Under the pieces are notes generated by a model, which was not told the DNA's origin, searched no databases, and worked only from the letters and a program-made list of their open reading frames with translations. This document shows, in pieces, positions 17,934 to 25,277 of a stretch of 41,737 bases of DNA. Where the stretch lies: NCBI GenBank assembly GCA_945905915.1, contig CAMDQL010000009.1:1-41737 (forward strand), given 5' to 3'. The translations under genes were made by a program, and so were the position numbers. Source of the stretch: Flavobacterium psychrophilum (GTDB lineage Bacteria; Bacteroidota; Bacteroidia; Flavobacteriales; Flavobacteriaceae). The first letter of the stretch is position 1, and every line of letters begins with the position of its first letter.

Positions 17934-19112
17934 TTATTCTAACACTCTGTTAATTTGAATAAAACGTCTGGCATAATAAGGTTCTTTTGTTGATGAAATA
18001 ACCACTCCAGATTGAACTGACGAATGAATGAATTTTATTTCATCGCCAAGTATTTCAGTTATCATACCCACATGGTTAATGCTCCCTCTTCCATTGGTAG
18101 TAAAAAAAATCAAATCGCCCTTTTGCGCTTGATCGCGCTCAATCTTTACACCTGCTCCAACAGCCATTGATCCTGATGATCGTGGCAAAGTCATATCGAT
18201 GTTTTTAAAAGTAGAAAACATTAATCCTGAACAATCAAAACCTGCAGAAGTTGTTCCACCACCTCGGTAACGAGTTCCAAGATGTTCTGATGCTTTAGCA
18301 ATTAAAAAATCAACCTTAGACATGTTTTCTAAAGAAATTAGTGCCACATTTGGTCGTTCAACTACAATATTTTCGTGTTTGGCTAGTTCTAAATTTCCTA
18401 ATTTAACAATAAGCAAGTATCCTTCAGGTAAATTTTCAACTACTTCTTCATTAAGTTCTTTAAGCAGTTTCAATTTAACATTATATAATTTCGAAATTTT
18501 ATAAAGTGTTTCCCCTTTTTGAACTGTATGAATAGTGTTTCCTAACTCATCTTCACAAACCATAGGAGTATTTGACATAGAGACTGAAACTTCGGGTTTA
18601 CTCACTACTGGTTTTGGTGTAGTTATAGTTGCTGATGGTTTTTCAACTTTACTAGGCACTTTGCTTTTTTTCTCTGTAATCGTTTTCTTTGAAGGTATAA
18701 TATTTATTTTATCTCCAATTTGAATTGCATCTGGATTAAGAGTAGGATTAATTTCTTTAATTTTTTCTAATGAAATTCCATACTTTTTTGCAATTACATA
18801 CAAAGATTCGCCAGCAATAGCGGTGTGAATTTCTGTAGATTCACTATTTCTTGAGGTGTTTTTTTTCTTTTTTTCAACCGAAATAGCAGCCTTTTTTGAT
18901 TTGTTTGGAATTAACAAAACTGTTTTCAATTGAAGTAATGCGCCTTTTGCCTTTGGGTTCAATTCATAAATATCTGATTCAGTGACTCCATACTTTTTAG
19001 CTATCACATAAATCGATTCTCCTTCAACTACTGTATGTTTAGTGTTTTTTTGCGAAAAAAGAGATGCAGATAAAAAAAACAAGATATAAGTAAGTAGTTT
19101 AGATAGATTCAT
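17934..19112 (-). CDS. LysM-domain NlpC/P60 peptidoglycan endopeptidase
   Basis: A 392-residue secreted cell-wall hydrolase. Residues 1-20 are a signal peptide. Three LysM domains for peptidoglycan binding lie at about 26-69, 96-139 and 194-237, separated by Lys/Ser/Pro-rich linkers. The C-terminal NlpC/P60 domain (about 265-392) has the catalytic cysteine in FDCSG (Cys294), the histidine in INHVGM (His347) and the third polar residue in FIHSS (His363). Such enzymes cut stem-peptide bonds during growth or division. It converges with rimO and is separated from the YceI operon by a strong hairpin (19161-19187), so it is a single gene. Confidence 0.92.
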   Translation of the reverse strand: MNLSKLLTYILFFLSASLFSQKNTKHTVVEGESIYVIAKKYGVTESDIYELNPKAKGALLQLKTVLLIPNKSKKAAISVEKKKKNTSRNSESTEIHTAIAGESLYVIAKKYGISLEKIKEINPTLNPDAIQIGDKINIIPSKKTITEKKSKVPSKVEKPSATITTPKPVVSKPEVSVSMSNTPMVCEDELGNTIHTVQKGETLYKISKLYNVKLKLLKELNEEVVENLPEGYLLIVKLGNLELAKHENIVVERPNVALISLENMSKVDFLIAKASEHLGTRYRGGGTTSAGFDCSGLMFSTFKNIDMTLPRSSGSMAVGAGVKIERDQAQKGDLIFFTTNGRGSINHVGMITEILGDEIKFIHSSVQSGVVISSTKEPYYARRFIQINRVLE

Positions 19113-19160
19113 TTTGGAATGTATTTATTTCAAAGACAATAAAGGAGCTGCAAGATAAAA

Positions 19161-19187
19161 AAAACTCCCATAAAATATGGGAGTTTT
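19161..19187 (-). terminator. Terminator of the YceI operon
   Basis: AAAACTCCCATA (19161-19172) and TATGGGAGTTTT (19176-19187) form a perfect 12-bp stem with a 3-base loop. The long A-run on the plus strand before it is a T-run on the minus strand, so it stops leftward transcripts. The stop codon of the YceI gene is 174 bases upstream. The 19188-19361 stretch between them holds no ORF that I can support. Confidence 0.8.
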
Positions 19188-19361
19188 AACATTATTTTAT
19201 CTTACAATGGAATATTTCTGAGTTTGCGATTTGTTTTAACTACTAATCAATTTTATGGATACTAAATAATTTCAGGAATTTATTTCGGGTATCACATGTA
19301 AAATTAATTTTTCAAAAAAAATCTTAATTTAAAGCCCGAGTCTTAAAGTTGTTTCAATATT

Positions 19362-19907
19362 TTAAATCTTTTTTTCTAAATCAAATTTAAAATCAATTTC
19401 AATAGATTCTGAAATTTTAGATTTAACAACTGATGGAATCTTTATGTTAAAATCTGAGGGTTTTACTTTAAATGATGAAGATGTTATTAATTTGTCATCT
19501 GATTGTAAAAACATAATTTTAACTTTAACTTTTTTAGTTACTCCATGTAGTGTTAAGTCTCCCTCTGCATCAAAAAACACTTTACCCGAACTAAGTTTTG
19601 CAGCATCAAAATTTAGTACTTTTCCTTTGAAGGTAGCTTTTGGAAATTTATCACTTTCAACATAATTTTCGTTAAAATGTTCTTCCATCAACGGTACTTT
19701 AAAACGAAATGCTTTTACCAAAGCTAAAACAGCAATTTCACCAGTAGATTTATCAAAAACACAAGATGCAGTAGAGCTCTTTGCAGCAACTTCTTCAAAA
19801 GCGGGCATTGATGCTTCAAATTTAATTTCCCCTGAACGAGTGATCATCTTTTGTGAAAATAAAATTGATGAACAAACCAAACTAATTAATAATAAAAACT
19901 TTTTCAT
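19362..19907 (-). CDS. YceI family periplasmic lipid-binding protein
   Basis: A 181-residue exported protein with a signal peptide (about 1-18, ending SILFS). The rest forms the beta-strand pattern of the YceI lipocalin-like family: FKGKVLNFD, GDLTLHGVTKKVKVKI and a closing FNIKIPSVVKSKISESIEIDF (given in two parts: FNIKIPSVVK and SKISESIEIDF). The LTLHGVTK segment is the most typical family signature. YceI-like proteins bind long isoprenoids such as ubiquinone precursors in a hydrophobic pocket and are often encoded near b-type cytochromes. It is the last gene of a six-gene operon, 12 bases after the cytochrome-like gene. Confidence 0.9.
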   Translation of the reverse strand: MKKFLLLISLVCSSILFSQKMITRSGEIKFEASMPAFEEVAAKSSTASCVFDKSTGEIAVLALVKAFRFKVPLMEEHFNENYVESDKFPKATFKGKVLNFDAAKLSSGKVFFDAEGDLTLHGVTKKVKVKIMFLQSDDKLITSSSFKVKPSDFNIKIPSVVKSKISESIEIDFKFDLEKKI

Positions 19908-19919
19908 CTTAGCAATTTT

Positions 19920-20261
19920 TTAGTTTGGACAACCATTGATTGTCCAATTTTTTATGGTATTAATTTTAGTTTGTGGCATTCTACCAGATTGTGGCATAAC
20001 CGAACCACAAGATTGATCATCTATTCTACAAATCATATTACCATTTTGAGCTACGTTTTTAACTTGAAGATATGTTTCCATGGTGGGAAATTCTCCTCCT
20101 GTTGAACTATGACATGATATACAATTATTATCAATAATAGATTTTACATTTGAAGTATACGTTGGATTTGTAACATCCCCAGAAATTTCTTCATAGGTAT
20201 TTGACTCACATGAAAAAATGATACCTATTATTATAATAAAAATAATTTTAAATGTTTTCAT
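19920..20261 (-). CDS. Cytochrome c-like lipoprotein with one CxxCH heme motif
   Basis: A 113-residue lipoprotein. The frame reaches up to 20300, but the ATG at 20261 gives a clean signal peptide with lipobox IFSC (Cys18) and starts one base after the upstream stop codon. The heme-attachment motif CISCH is at residues 47-51. Methionines at 89 and 95 (MPQSGRMPQ) are candidate axial ligands, and Cys78, Cys85 and Cys111 might form a disulfide. The fold resembles small mono-heme c-type domains of Bacteroidetes. It should be anchored in the membrane facing the periplasm, or in the outer membrane, as an electron carrier. Its partners are probably the YceI protein and DUF5777 barrel on either side. 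Confidence 0.85.
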   Translation of the reverse strand: MKTFKIIFIIIIGIIFSCESNTYEEISGDVTNPTYTSNVKSIIDNNCISCHSSTGGEFPTMETYLQVKNVAQNGNMICRIDDQSCGSVMPQSGRMPQTKINTIKNWTINGCPN

Positions 20262-20262
20262 A

Positions 20263-21126
20263 CTAAAATACTCTATACATATTAAAACCAAAATAAACAC
20301 CTTTTCCTTCGCTTATTCCGGTAGCATTTGTAAAATAACTAACATCATTCATTGCTTGACTATTTGAAAAAACTAATTGAAATATGTGTCCACCTGTTTC
20401 AATGTCAAGTCCAATAGTTACCGGATTGTGGTAATAATTTGTTTCTCTAGCATTCAATCGAGCAGCATATTCCAAATTAAAGCTAATTCGTTTTGATAAT
20501 TTATATCGACCACCAAACGCCATTAAAAAATTATCCTTTTCTTCTAACGATGATTCATATAGATTTTTGTGAATGTAAATCGGATTTAGTTCCATCGAAA
20601 AACTATTAGAAAACTTCCTAGATATAGGTACTTGCGTGCTAAAAGAAAGCCTATTAGACGATTTTAAATTTGAAAATTCTTCTTTATTCAAATCAGAATT
20701 TATATCCATTGTATTATAACCTACAATTGTTACAGGAAAGCCATTAATTTCTTGATTAGCAAACTTATATTTAGCAGATAATTCATAATTTTTATTCAAG
20801 GTATGACGAGAAACTCCTAATGTCAACCACTCAGTAATCCCATATAAACCACCTATCTTAGTTAGAGCATTATCTAAACCGAAGAAATTTTGTAAACCAT
20901 CAGTTAAGTCTCCAAATCTATGTGATACCAAGAAATACCATTCTCCTTTTGCAGCTAGTTTAGTAGATTGCATTGTGCAAACTTGCATCCCTTTAAAAGC
21001 AGCAATTTCCTTTTCTTTTTTAGCTTCATTTTCTGACTCTAATTCATTTAGTAATTCATCTTGCGCATTAGAAATTCCAAAACAGAAGATAAAAAACAAA
21101 ATGAAACTATTTTTAAAAAATTTCAT
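20263..21126 (-). CDS. DUF5777 family outer membrane beta-barrel protein
   Basis: A 287-residue exported protein. A signal peptide (residues 1-21, ending ISNAQ) is followed by a short Glu-rich segment and then aromatic, alternating strands: EWYFLVSHRFGD, LGVSRHTLNKNYELSAKYKF and ISFNLEYAARLNA. This order is typical of DUF5777, an uncharacterised Bacteroidetes family predicted to be a beta-barrel. The C-terminus ends in an aromatic residue (YRVF), again as for outer membrane barrels. It is translated one base before the cytochrome lipoprotein gene. I know of no assigned function, and the pairing with a c-type heme protein suggests a role in outer membrane electron or heme transfer. Confidence 0.85.
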   Translation of the reverse strand: MKFFKNSFILFFIFCFGISNAQDELLNELESENEAKKEKEIAAFKGMQVCTMQSTKLAAKGEWYFLVSHRFGDLTDGLQNFFGLDNALTKIGGLYGITEWLTLGVSRHTLNKNYELSAKYKFANQEINGFPVTIVGYNTMDINSDLNKEEFSNLKSSNRLSFSTQVPISRKFSNSFSMELNPIYIHKNLYESSLEEKDNFLMAFGGRYKLSKRISFNLEYAARLNARETNYYHNPVTIGLDIETGGHIFQLVFSNSQAMNDVSYFTNATGISEGKGVYFGFNMYRVF

Positions 21127-21133
21127 CTTATAT

Positions 21134-21523
21134 TCAATCTTTAATAATTATACATTGATCTAATTTTAATTCTTCTAAAAGATCGTCATAACCTGTTACC
21201 CGACCTTTTATAACTATTGAAGTATTTAAATCTACTTTTTCATTTGTCTGTAAAAGACAAGATATTTTTCCATTTAAAGTGACTAAACTATTTTCTACAG
21301 CAGTAACTTTTCCTGTAATTTCTATTGCCTTATTCAAATATTTTGAAGTAGCTAATTCAGTATTTTTTGCAAATTCATCATAAATAGTTGACGAAGAAAC
21401 CACAAACGCAGACTTTTCGGTTTCTAAATTTCTTTCCCCACCAGTCATGATATATTTATACCCAAAATAACCTCCAATAACAAAAACAAATACTAGAATA
21501 ATAATTTTTTTCATTTTACTCAT
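21134..21523 (-). CDS. Membrane-anchored OB-fold (tRNA_anti-like) protein
   Basis: A 129-residue protein with one N-terminal membrane helix (about 7-24, IIILVFVFVIGGYFGY) and an extracytoplasmic domain. Residues about 45-129 give the beta-strand pattern of an OB-fold similar to the tRNA_anti-like family: NKAIEITGKVTAVE, LVTLNGKISCLL, TSIVIKGRVTGYDD. The general layout (short N-terminal anchor plus OB-fold) recalls the heme chaperone CcmE, but the CcmE histidine motif HxxxY is absent, so I do not call it CcmE. It lies 7 bases before the DUF5777 gene. A first ATG at 21523 or a second at 21514 could start translation. Confidence 0.75.
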   Translation of the reverse strand: MSKMKKIIILVFVFVIGGYFGYKYIMTGGERNLETEKSAFVVSSSTIYDEFAKNTELATSKYLNKAIEITGKVTAVENSLVTLNGKISCLLQTNEKVDLNTSIVIKGRVTGYDDLLEELKLDQCIIIKD

Positions 21524-21570
21524 AAGTAAGTAGAAATCTTGGGATTTAAATTGGTTTTAAATTTTTTAGC

Positions 21571-22350
21571 TTATTCAACTATTATTTTTTTCCATGATTT
21601 TTCTGAATCGTTTAGCAATTCTATAAAGTAAATCCCAGAAGTTAGCCCGTTAACTTTTACTTCTGCTTCATCAGAATTATTCATAACTTCAATGGTTTTA
21701 ACTAAAGCTCCGGTTTGGCTATAGATATTTACCTTATTCAAAATAGTTTTTGCACTTATTGAAAATTCACCATTCGAAGGATTTGGAAAAATAACAGAAG
21801 AATTTAAAGAAAAATCTTCTGCACCTAAAGTCAAGGTTCCTGTGGCATAACCGGCACTTGCGTTCCCTCCATGGGCACCTACAGTCATATTGGCAGAAGA
21901 AGCTCTCACACCACCAATAGAAATAGAATTTGTTGTAGCATAAGGAAATTGAAAATCATTAGGATCTGAATTAGTTAAAGCCCTAGTTAATGTTAAAGTT
22001 CTTGAAGTTCCACTTATAATATCTGAAACAGTAGTCCAATCTTGCGTGTCTTGAGGAGGAGTACCTGTTCCAGAAAAATTTCTATCTGTTAATGCGTTTG
22101 GACTTGTATTAGCATAAACCAATACATCACCACTTGCCATTCCAAATCCTTGTGCAATTCCAATTCCAAGCCCAAACCATCTATCAGATGGACCAGTAAG
22201 AATTAACGTAACTTGTGAAGTAGTATTATTTAATGTAAAATTTGCAGTAATGGGCACTCCATTATTAAGAGATATAGCTCCTGTAGATTTTGATTGAGAT
22301 ATTCCCTTAAAGGAAAAAAGAGAAAATAATAAAATAGTAATTTTTTTCAT
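21571..22350 (-). CDS. DOMON-like domain protein with T9SS type A sorting signal
   Basis: A 259-residue secreted protein. Residues 1-18 are a signal peptide (ending FKGIS). Residues about 20-160 resemble a DOMON domain, a beta-sandwich that binds heme or sugars: the segment DRWFGLGIG and the following GDVLVY are the typical DOMON core. Residues about 186-259 are a type A T9SS sorting domain, with the standard start VIFPNPSNGEF, the central VNIYSQTGALVKTI and the end GIYFIEL. The mature protein is therefore expected on the cell surface or outside the cell. It is the second gene of the operon, 7 bases after the ankyrin gene and 47 bases before the OB-fold gene. Confidence 0.85.
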   Translation of the reverse strand: MKKITILLFSLFSFKGISQSKSTGAISLNNGVPITANFTLNNTTSQVTLILTGPSDRWFGLGIGIAQGFGMASGDVLVYANTSPNALTDRNFSGTGTPPQDTQDWTTVSDIISGTSRTLTLTRALTNSDPNDFQFPYATTNSISIGGVRASSANMTVGAHGGNASAGYATGTLTLGAEDFSLNSSVIFPNPSNGEFSISAKTILNKVNIYSQTGALVKTIEVMNNSDEAEVKVNGLTSGIYFIELLNDSEKSWKKIIVE

Positions 22351-22357
22351 AGTTAAT

Positions 22358-22870
22358 TTATTTTAGCAAGTTTATAATTTCTTCGTACTTAAATTCAATT
22401 GCATACTCAAAAGCCGTTTTATTTTGGTTGCATTTTAGCTCTTTATTAGCGTTTTCTTTTATTAATTTTTTAACCATTTCTGAATTATTAAATTGAACAG
22501 CCAACATCAATGCTGTCATTCCATTTTGATCTTTTAAATCTATGTTTGCTCCATTAAGAAGCAATTTATCAACCAATTCAAATTCACCTTTTACAACGCA
22601 AGCCATCAATGCAGTTCCATTTTTTGAAACATAATTTACATCAACATTGTTTTCTAATAAAAATTTAGCTACATCTTTATTGCCTCGATAACAAGCTAAT
22701 ATAAGCATACTCGAACCCTTATCATCAACGGCATTAATTACACTTTTATCTTTGGCAAAAAGTGATTTCATTTCAGACAAATTTCCTTTTCTTGCGACAT
22801 CAAAACATTTAATATCTTGAGAAAAAATAGGTTGAATTGCCACAAATACTAAAAACAGAATGATCTTCAA
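22358..22870 (-). CDS. Exported ankyrin-repeat protein (TTG start)
   Basis: A 170-residue protein that leads the operon. A signal peptide (about 1-18, ending IFSQ) is followed by about four ankyrin repeats. Consensus pieces include GSSMLILACYRGNKDVAKFLL, here split as GSSMLILACY and RGNKDVAKFLL, and NGMTALMLAVQFNNSEMVKKL, split as NGMTALMLAV and QFNNSEMVKKL. The start codon is TTG: no ATG or GTG lies upstream in frame near the conserved signal peptide. Periplasmic ankyrin proteins paired with catalases (AnkB of Pseudomonas, Cj1386 of Campylobacter) are linked to heme delivery and peroxide resistance. No catalase is seen here, but the following genes include a heme-type domain set. A TATATTTG -7 element lies at 22895-22888. 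Confidence 0.85.
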   Translation of the reverse strand: MKIILFLVFVAIQPIFSQDIKCFDVARKGNLSEMKSLFAKDKSVINAVDDKGSSMLILACYRGNKDVAKFLLENNVDVNYVSKNGTALMACVVKGEFELVDKLLLNGANIDLKDQNGMTALMLAVQFNNSEMVKKLIKENANKELKCNQNKTAFEYAIEFKYEEIINLLK

Positions 22871-22887
22871 TTTATTTTTATTTTTTA

Positions 22888-22895
22888 CAAATATA
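22888..22895 (-). promoter_or_regulatory. Putative -7 element of the ankyrin-YceI operon
   Basis: On the minus strand this is TATATTTG, an exact match to TAnnTTTG, 17 bases before the TTG start. No -33 TTG at normal spacing is visible. Confidence 0.4.
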
Positions 22896-22983
22896 TAAAT
22901 TTAAACAATATAGTAGTTTTTTTTTTATTAATAATAATATTATGGTAAAAAATTAGTTTTAAATATGTAATGCCATTAAAAAA

Positions 22984-25170
22984 TTAAAGAATAAGTAAGT
23001 GTGTTTTCAACAAACTATTGATTGGTCTTGAGTACCAAAACAACTCAAAATCTTCAAAATGGTTTTCAAAATCGGATTTTATTTGTGCAAAAGTGAATTT
23101 ATTATTTGAATGAACTGAAACTTGCTCTAAAATGGCTGCCAACCATTTTCCTTCCTTAGCATTTACTGAAATGTCAAACGTTTGGGTTTTGTTATGAAAG
23201 GTTAATTTCATCATTTCCCAACTAGCTCCTTTTTTTGATTTGGTAAAAAATTCCACTTGAGGCGTTCCTCCTAACCAAATAATTTTAGCATTAGGCTTTG
23301 TGTTGAAATATTGTTCTTTTTCCAGACAATTATATATATAATTAGGAGAAATAGTCGTTTTTGGAATTTTAAAATCGAACCAATCTTGTAAATCGTAATC
23401 AAAACAGATGCCGTGCATATAATTGAATAATGATTTTTTTAATCCGAAGCTAAATTTATCATGATTGATTCCTGTTTTGTCTTTAAAATTGATATCGTTA
23501 TTAGCAAAAGTTATCACGTTTTGTTCTGGAATTACCCCAAACTCTTCGGGAAACATCCCCACAGGAGAATGTGCAGTCATAGCAAATTGATGCCAAAAAC
23601 CACTTTGTAAAACACCTAATTCAAACAACTGCCTTACCATTTCTAAACTATCTACCGTTTCTTGAATCGTTTGTGTTGGGTAACCATACATTAAATACGC
23701 GTGAACCATAATATCTGATTCGGTGAAATTTCGGGTTACTTGTGCCACTTGTTCAACTGTTACTCCTTTTTTAATCAACTCTAACAATCGGTCTGAAGCC
23801 ACTTCTAATCCGCCCGAAACCGCTATACAACCTGATTCTTTTAATAACAAACATAAATCAGCGGTAAAACTTTTTTCAAATCGAATGTTTGTCCACCACG
23901 AAACGACTAAATTTCGCTTGATGATTTCTAAAGCTACTTCTCGCATTAAAGCTGGCGGCGCTGCTTCATCAACAAAATGAAATCCGTTTTCACCCGTTTG
24001 AGCGATTAATTCTTCCATTCGATCTACCAAAATCTTAGCAGCAATAGGTTCGTATAACTTGATATAATCTAAAGAAATATCGCAAAACGTGCATTTACCC
24101 CAATAACATCCGTGAGCCATTGTGAGTTTATTCCAGCGACCATCACTCCATAAACTGTGCATTGGATTGGCCATTTCAATCACAGAAATGTATTTATCCA
24201 ATAGTAAATTGGAATAATCAGGCGTTCCCACTTCACTTTGTTTGTAATCCGATTTAGTTGCATTATTTTTATAAACGACTTGATTGTTTTCTAAAATAAA
24301 AGTGCGTTTAAATTGAGATTCTGAAACTAGTTCGTCATGACAAATAGAATTATATACTAATTCCAAAGGAAGTTCCCCATCATCTAACGTAATAAAATCG
24401 AAGAATTCAAAAACTCTTTTATCTTTTAATTCACGCAATTCGGTATTTGGAAAACCGCCTCCCATTGCAATTTTTGTATTCGGAAAATTAGTTTTTATAA
24501 ATTGTGCACTTCGAAAAGCACTGTATAAATTTCCTGGAAAAGGCACCGAAAAACAAATCAATTTTGGTTGAACTTTTTCAATTCTTTTGTGAAGAATTCT
24601 AAGGGAAATTTCATCAATAAAGGTTTGCTCCCTCTGTAAATATTCATAAAGTTCATCAAACGAATTGGCACTTCTGCCCAATCGTTCGGCGTAGCGACTA
24701 AATCCAAAATTTTCATCCACACATTCCACAATATAATCGGACAAATCTTCTAAATATAAAGTAGCTAAATGTTTGGCTTTGTCTTGCAAACCCATTGAAC
24801 CAAACGCAAATTCCATATCATCTAATTGGGCAAAACGAGACGCTTCTGGGAGAAAATTTCCAGCACAAATTTGACGTGCTAAAGAAGGATTTTTACCTTG
24901 AAGAAATGCTATTACCGTATCAATGGTTTTGATGTAATTGTCTTTTAGGGAATAAATTCTCTGGATGTTAGGTGATGGATGATGAGGGATGGATGAAAAA
25001 ATCTGTATTAACCCATTCTTTGAGAATAATTCTAAAATCACTTCAATACCCAAATCCATTTGGTAAGCCGAAATGTTTTTGGTATTCAAAAAACCTTTAA
25101 TATAAGCCGAAGCTGGATACGGTGTATTCAGTTGGGTAAAAGGCGGAGTGATAATAAGAATGTCTTTCAA
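22984..25170 (-). CDS. B12-binding domain radical SAM protein
   Basis: A 728-residue enzyme of the cobalamin-binding radical SAM group. The N-terminal half (about 1-270) contains a Rossmann-like cobalamin-binding segment, including LICFSVPFPGNLYSAFRSAQ and the conserved GGGFPNTEL. The radical SAM motif is at residues 355-363: Cys355, Cys360 and Cys363, i.e. CX4CX2C rather than the usual CX3CX2C. A TIM-barrel domain with GGLEVAS at about 456-462 and a distinctive C-terminal domain follow. The substrate is unknown. Residues 276-285 (ICHDELVSES) look like a translated repeat. A purine-rich tract (24970-24997) encodes a His/Pro segment, IPHHPSPN. It is transcribed alone, upstream of the ankyrin operon. 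Confidence 0.88.
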   Translation of the reverse strand: MKDILIITPPFTQLNTPYPASAYIKGFLNTKNISAYQMDLGIEVILELFSKNGLIQIFSSIPHHPSPNIQRIYSLKDNYIKTIDTVIAFLQGKNPSLARQICAGNFLPEASRFAQLDDMEFAFGSMGLQDKAKHLATLYLEDLSDYIVECVDENFGFSRYAERLGRSANSFDELYEYLQREQTFIDEISLRILHKRIEKVQPKLICFSVPFPGNLYSAFRSAQFIKTNFPNTKIAMGGGFPNTELRELKDKRVFEFFDFITLDDGELPLELVYNSICHDELVSESQFKRTFILENNQVVYKNNATKSDYKQSEVGTPDYSNLLLDKYISVIEMANPMHSLWSDGRWNKLTMAHGCYWGKCTFCDISLDYIKLYEPIAAKILVDRMEELIAQTGENGFHFVDEAAPPALMREVALEIIKRNLVVSWWTNIRFEKSFTADLCLLLKESGCIAVSGGLEVASDRLLELIKKGVTVEQVAQVTRNFTESDIMVHAYLMYGYPTQTIQETVDSLEMVRQLFELGVLQSGFWHQFAMTAHSPVGMFPEEFGVIPEQNVITFANNDINFKDKTGINHDKFSFGLKKSLFNYMHGICFDYDLQDWFDFKIPKTTISPNYIYNCLEKEQYFNTKPNAKIIWLGGTPQVEFFTKSKKGASWEMMKLTFHNKTQTFDISVNAKEGKWLAAILEQVSVHSNNKFTFAQIKSDFENHFEDFELFWYSRPINSLLKTHLLIL
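24316..24345 (-). repeat. Repeat-like insert in the radical SAM gene, encoding CHDELVSES
   Basis: On the minus strand the DNA reads TGTCATGACGAACTAGTTTC followed by AGAATCT, translated as CHDELVSES. The peptide and DNA resemble the widespread bacterial palindromic repeat whose translation reads CHPELVSGS or CHAELVSAS. The palindrome is partly decayed here. It lies in frame, between the cobalamin and radical SAM domains. Confidence 0.5.
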
Positions 25171-25277
25171 AGAATATTTTTTTGTAAAAATAAGGCTTTT
25201 TATTAAAAACTATAATCTATACTAAAAATGATTATTAAATGAGAAATTTAGTATTTTAGCACAAAATATTATTTAGA

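Noticed and set aside
21134..21523. CcmE heme chaperone as identity of the OB-fold protein
   Set aside because: The anchor and fold are similar, but the heme-binding histidine motif of CcmE is missing.
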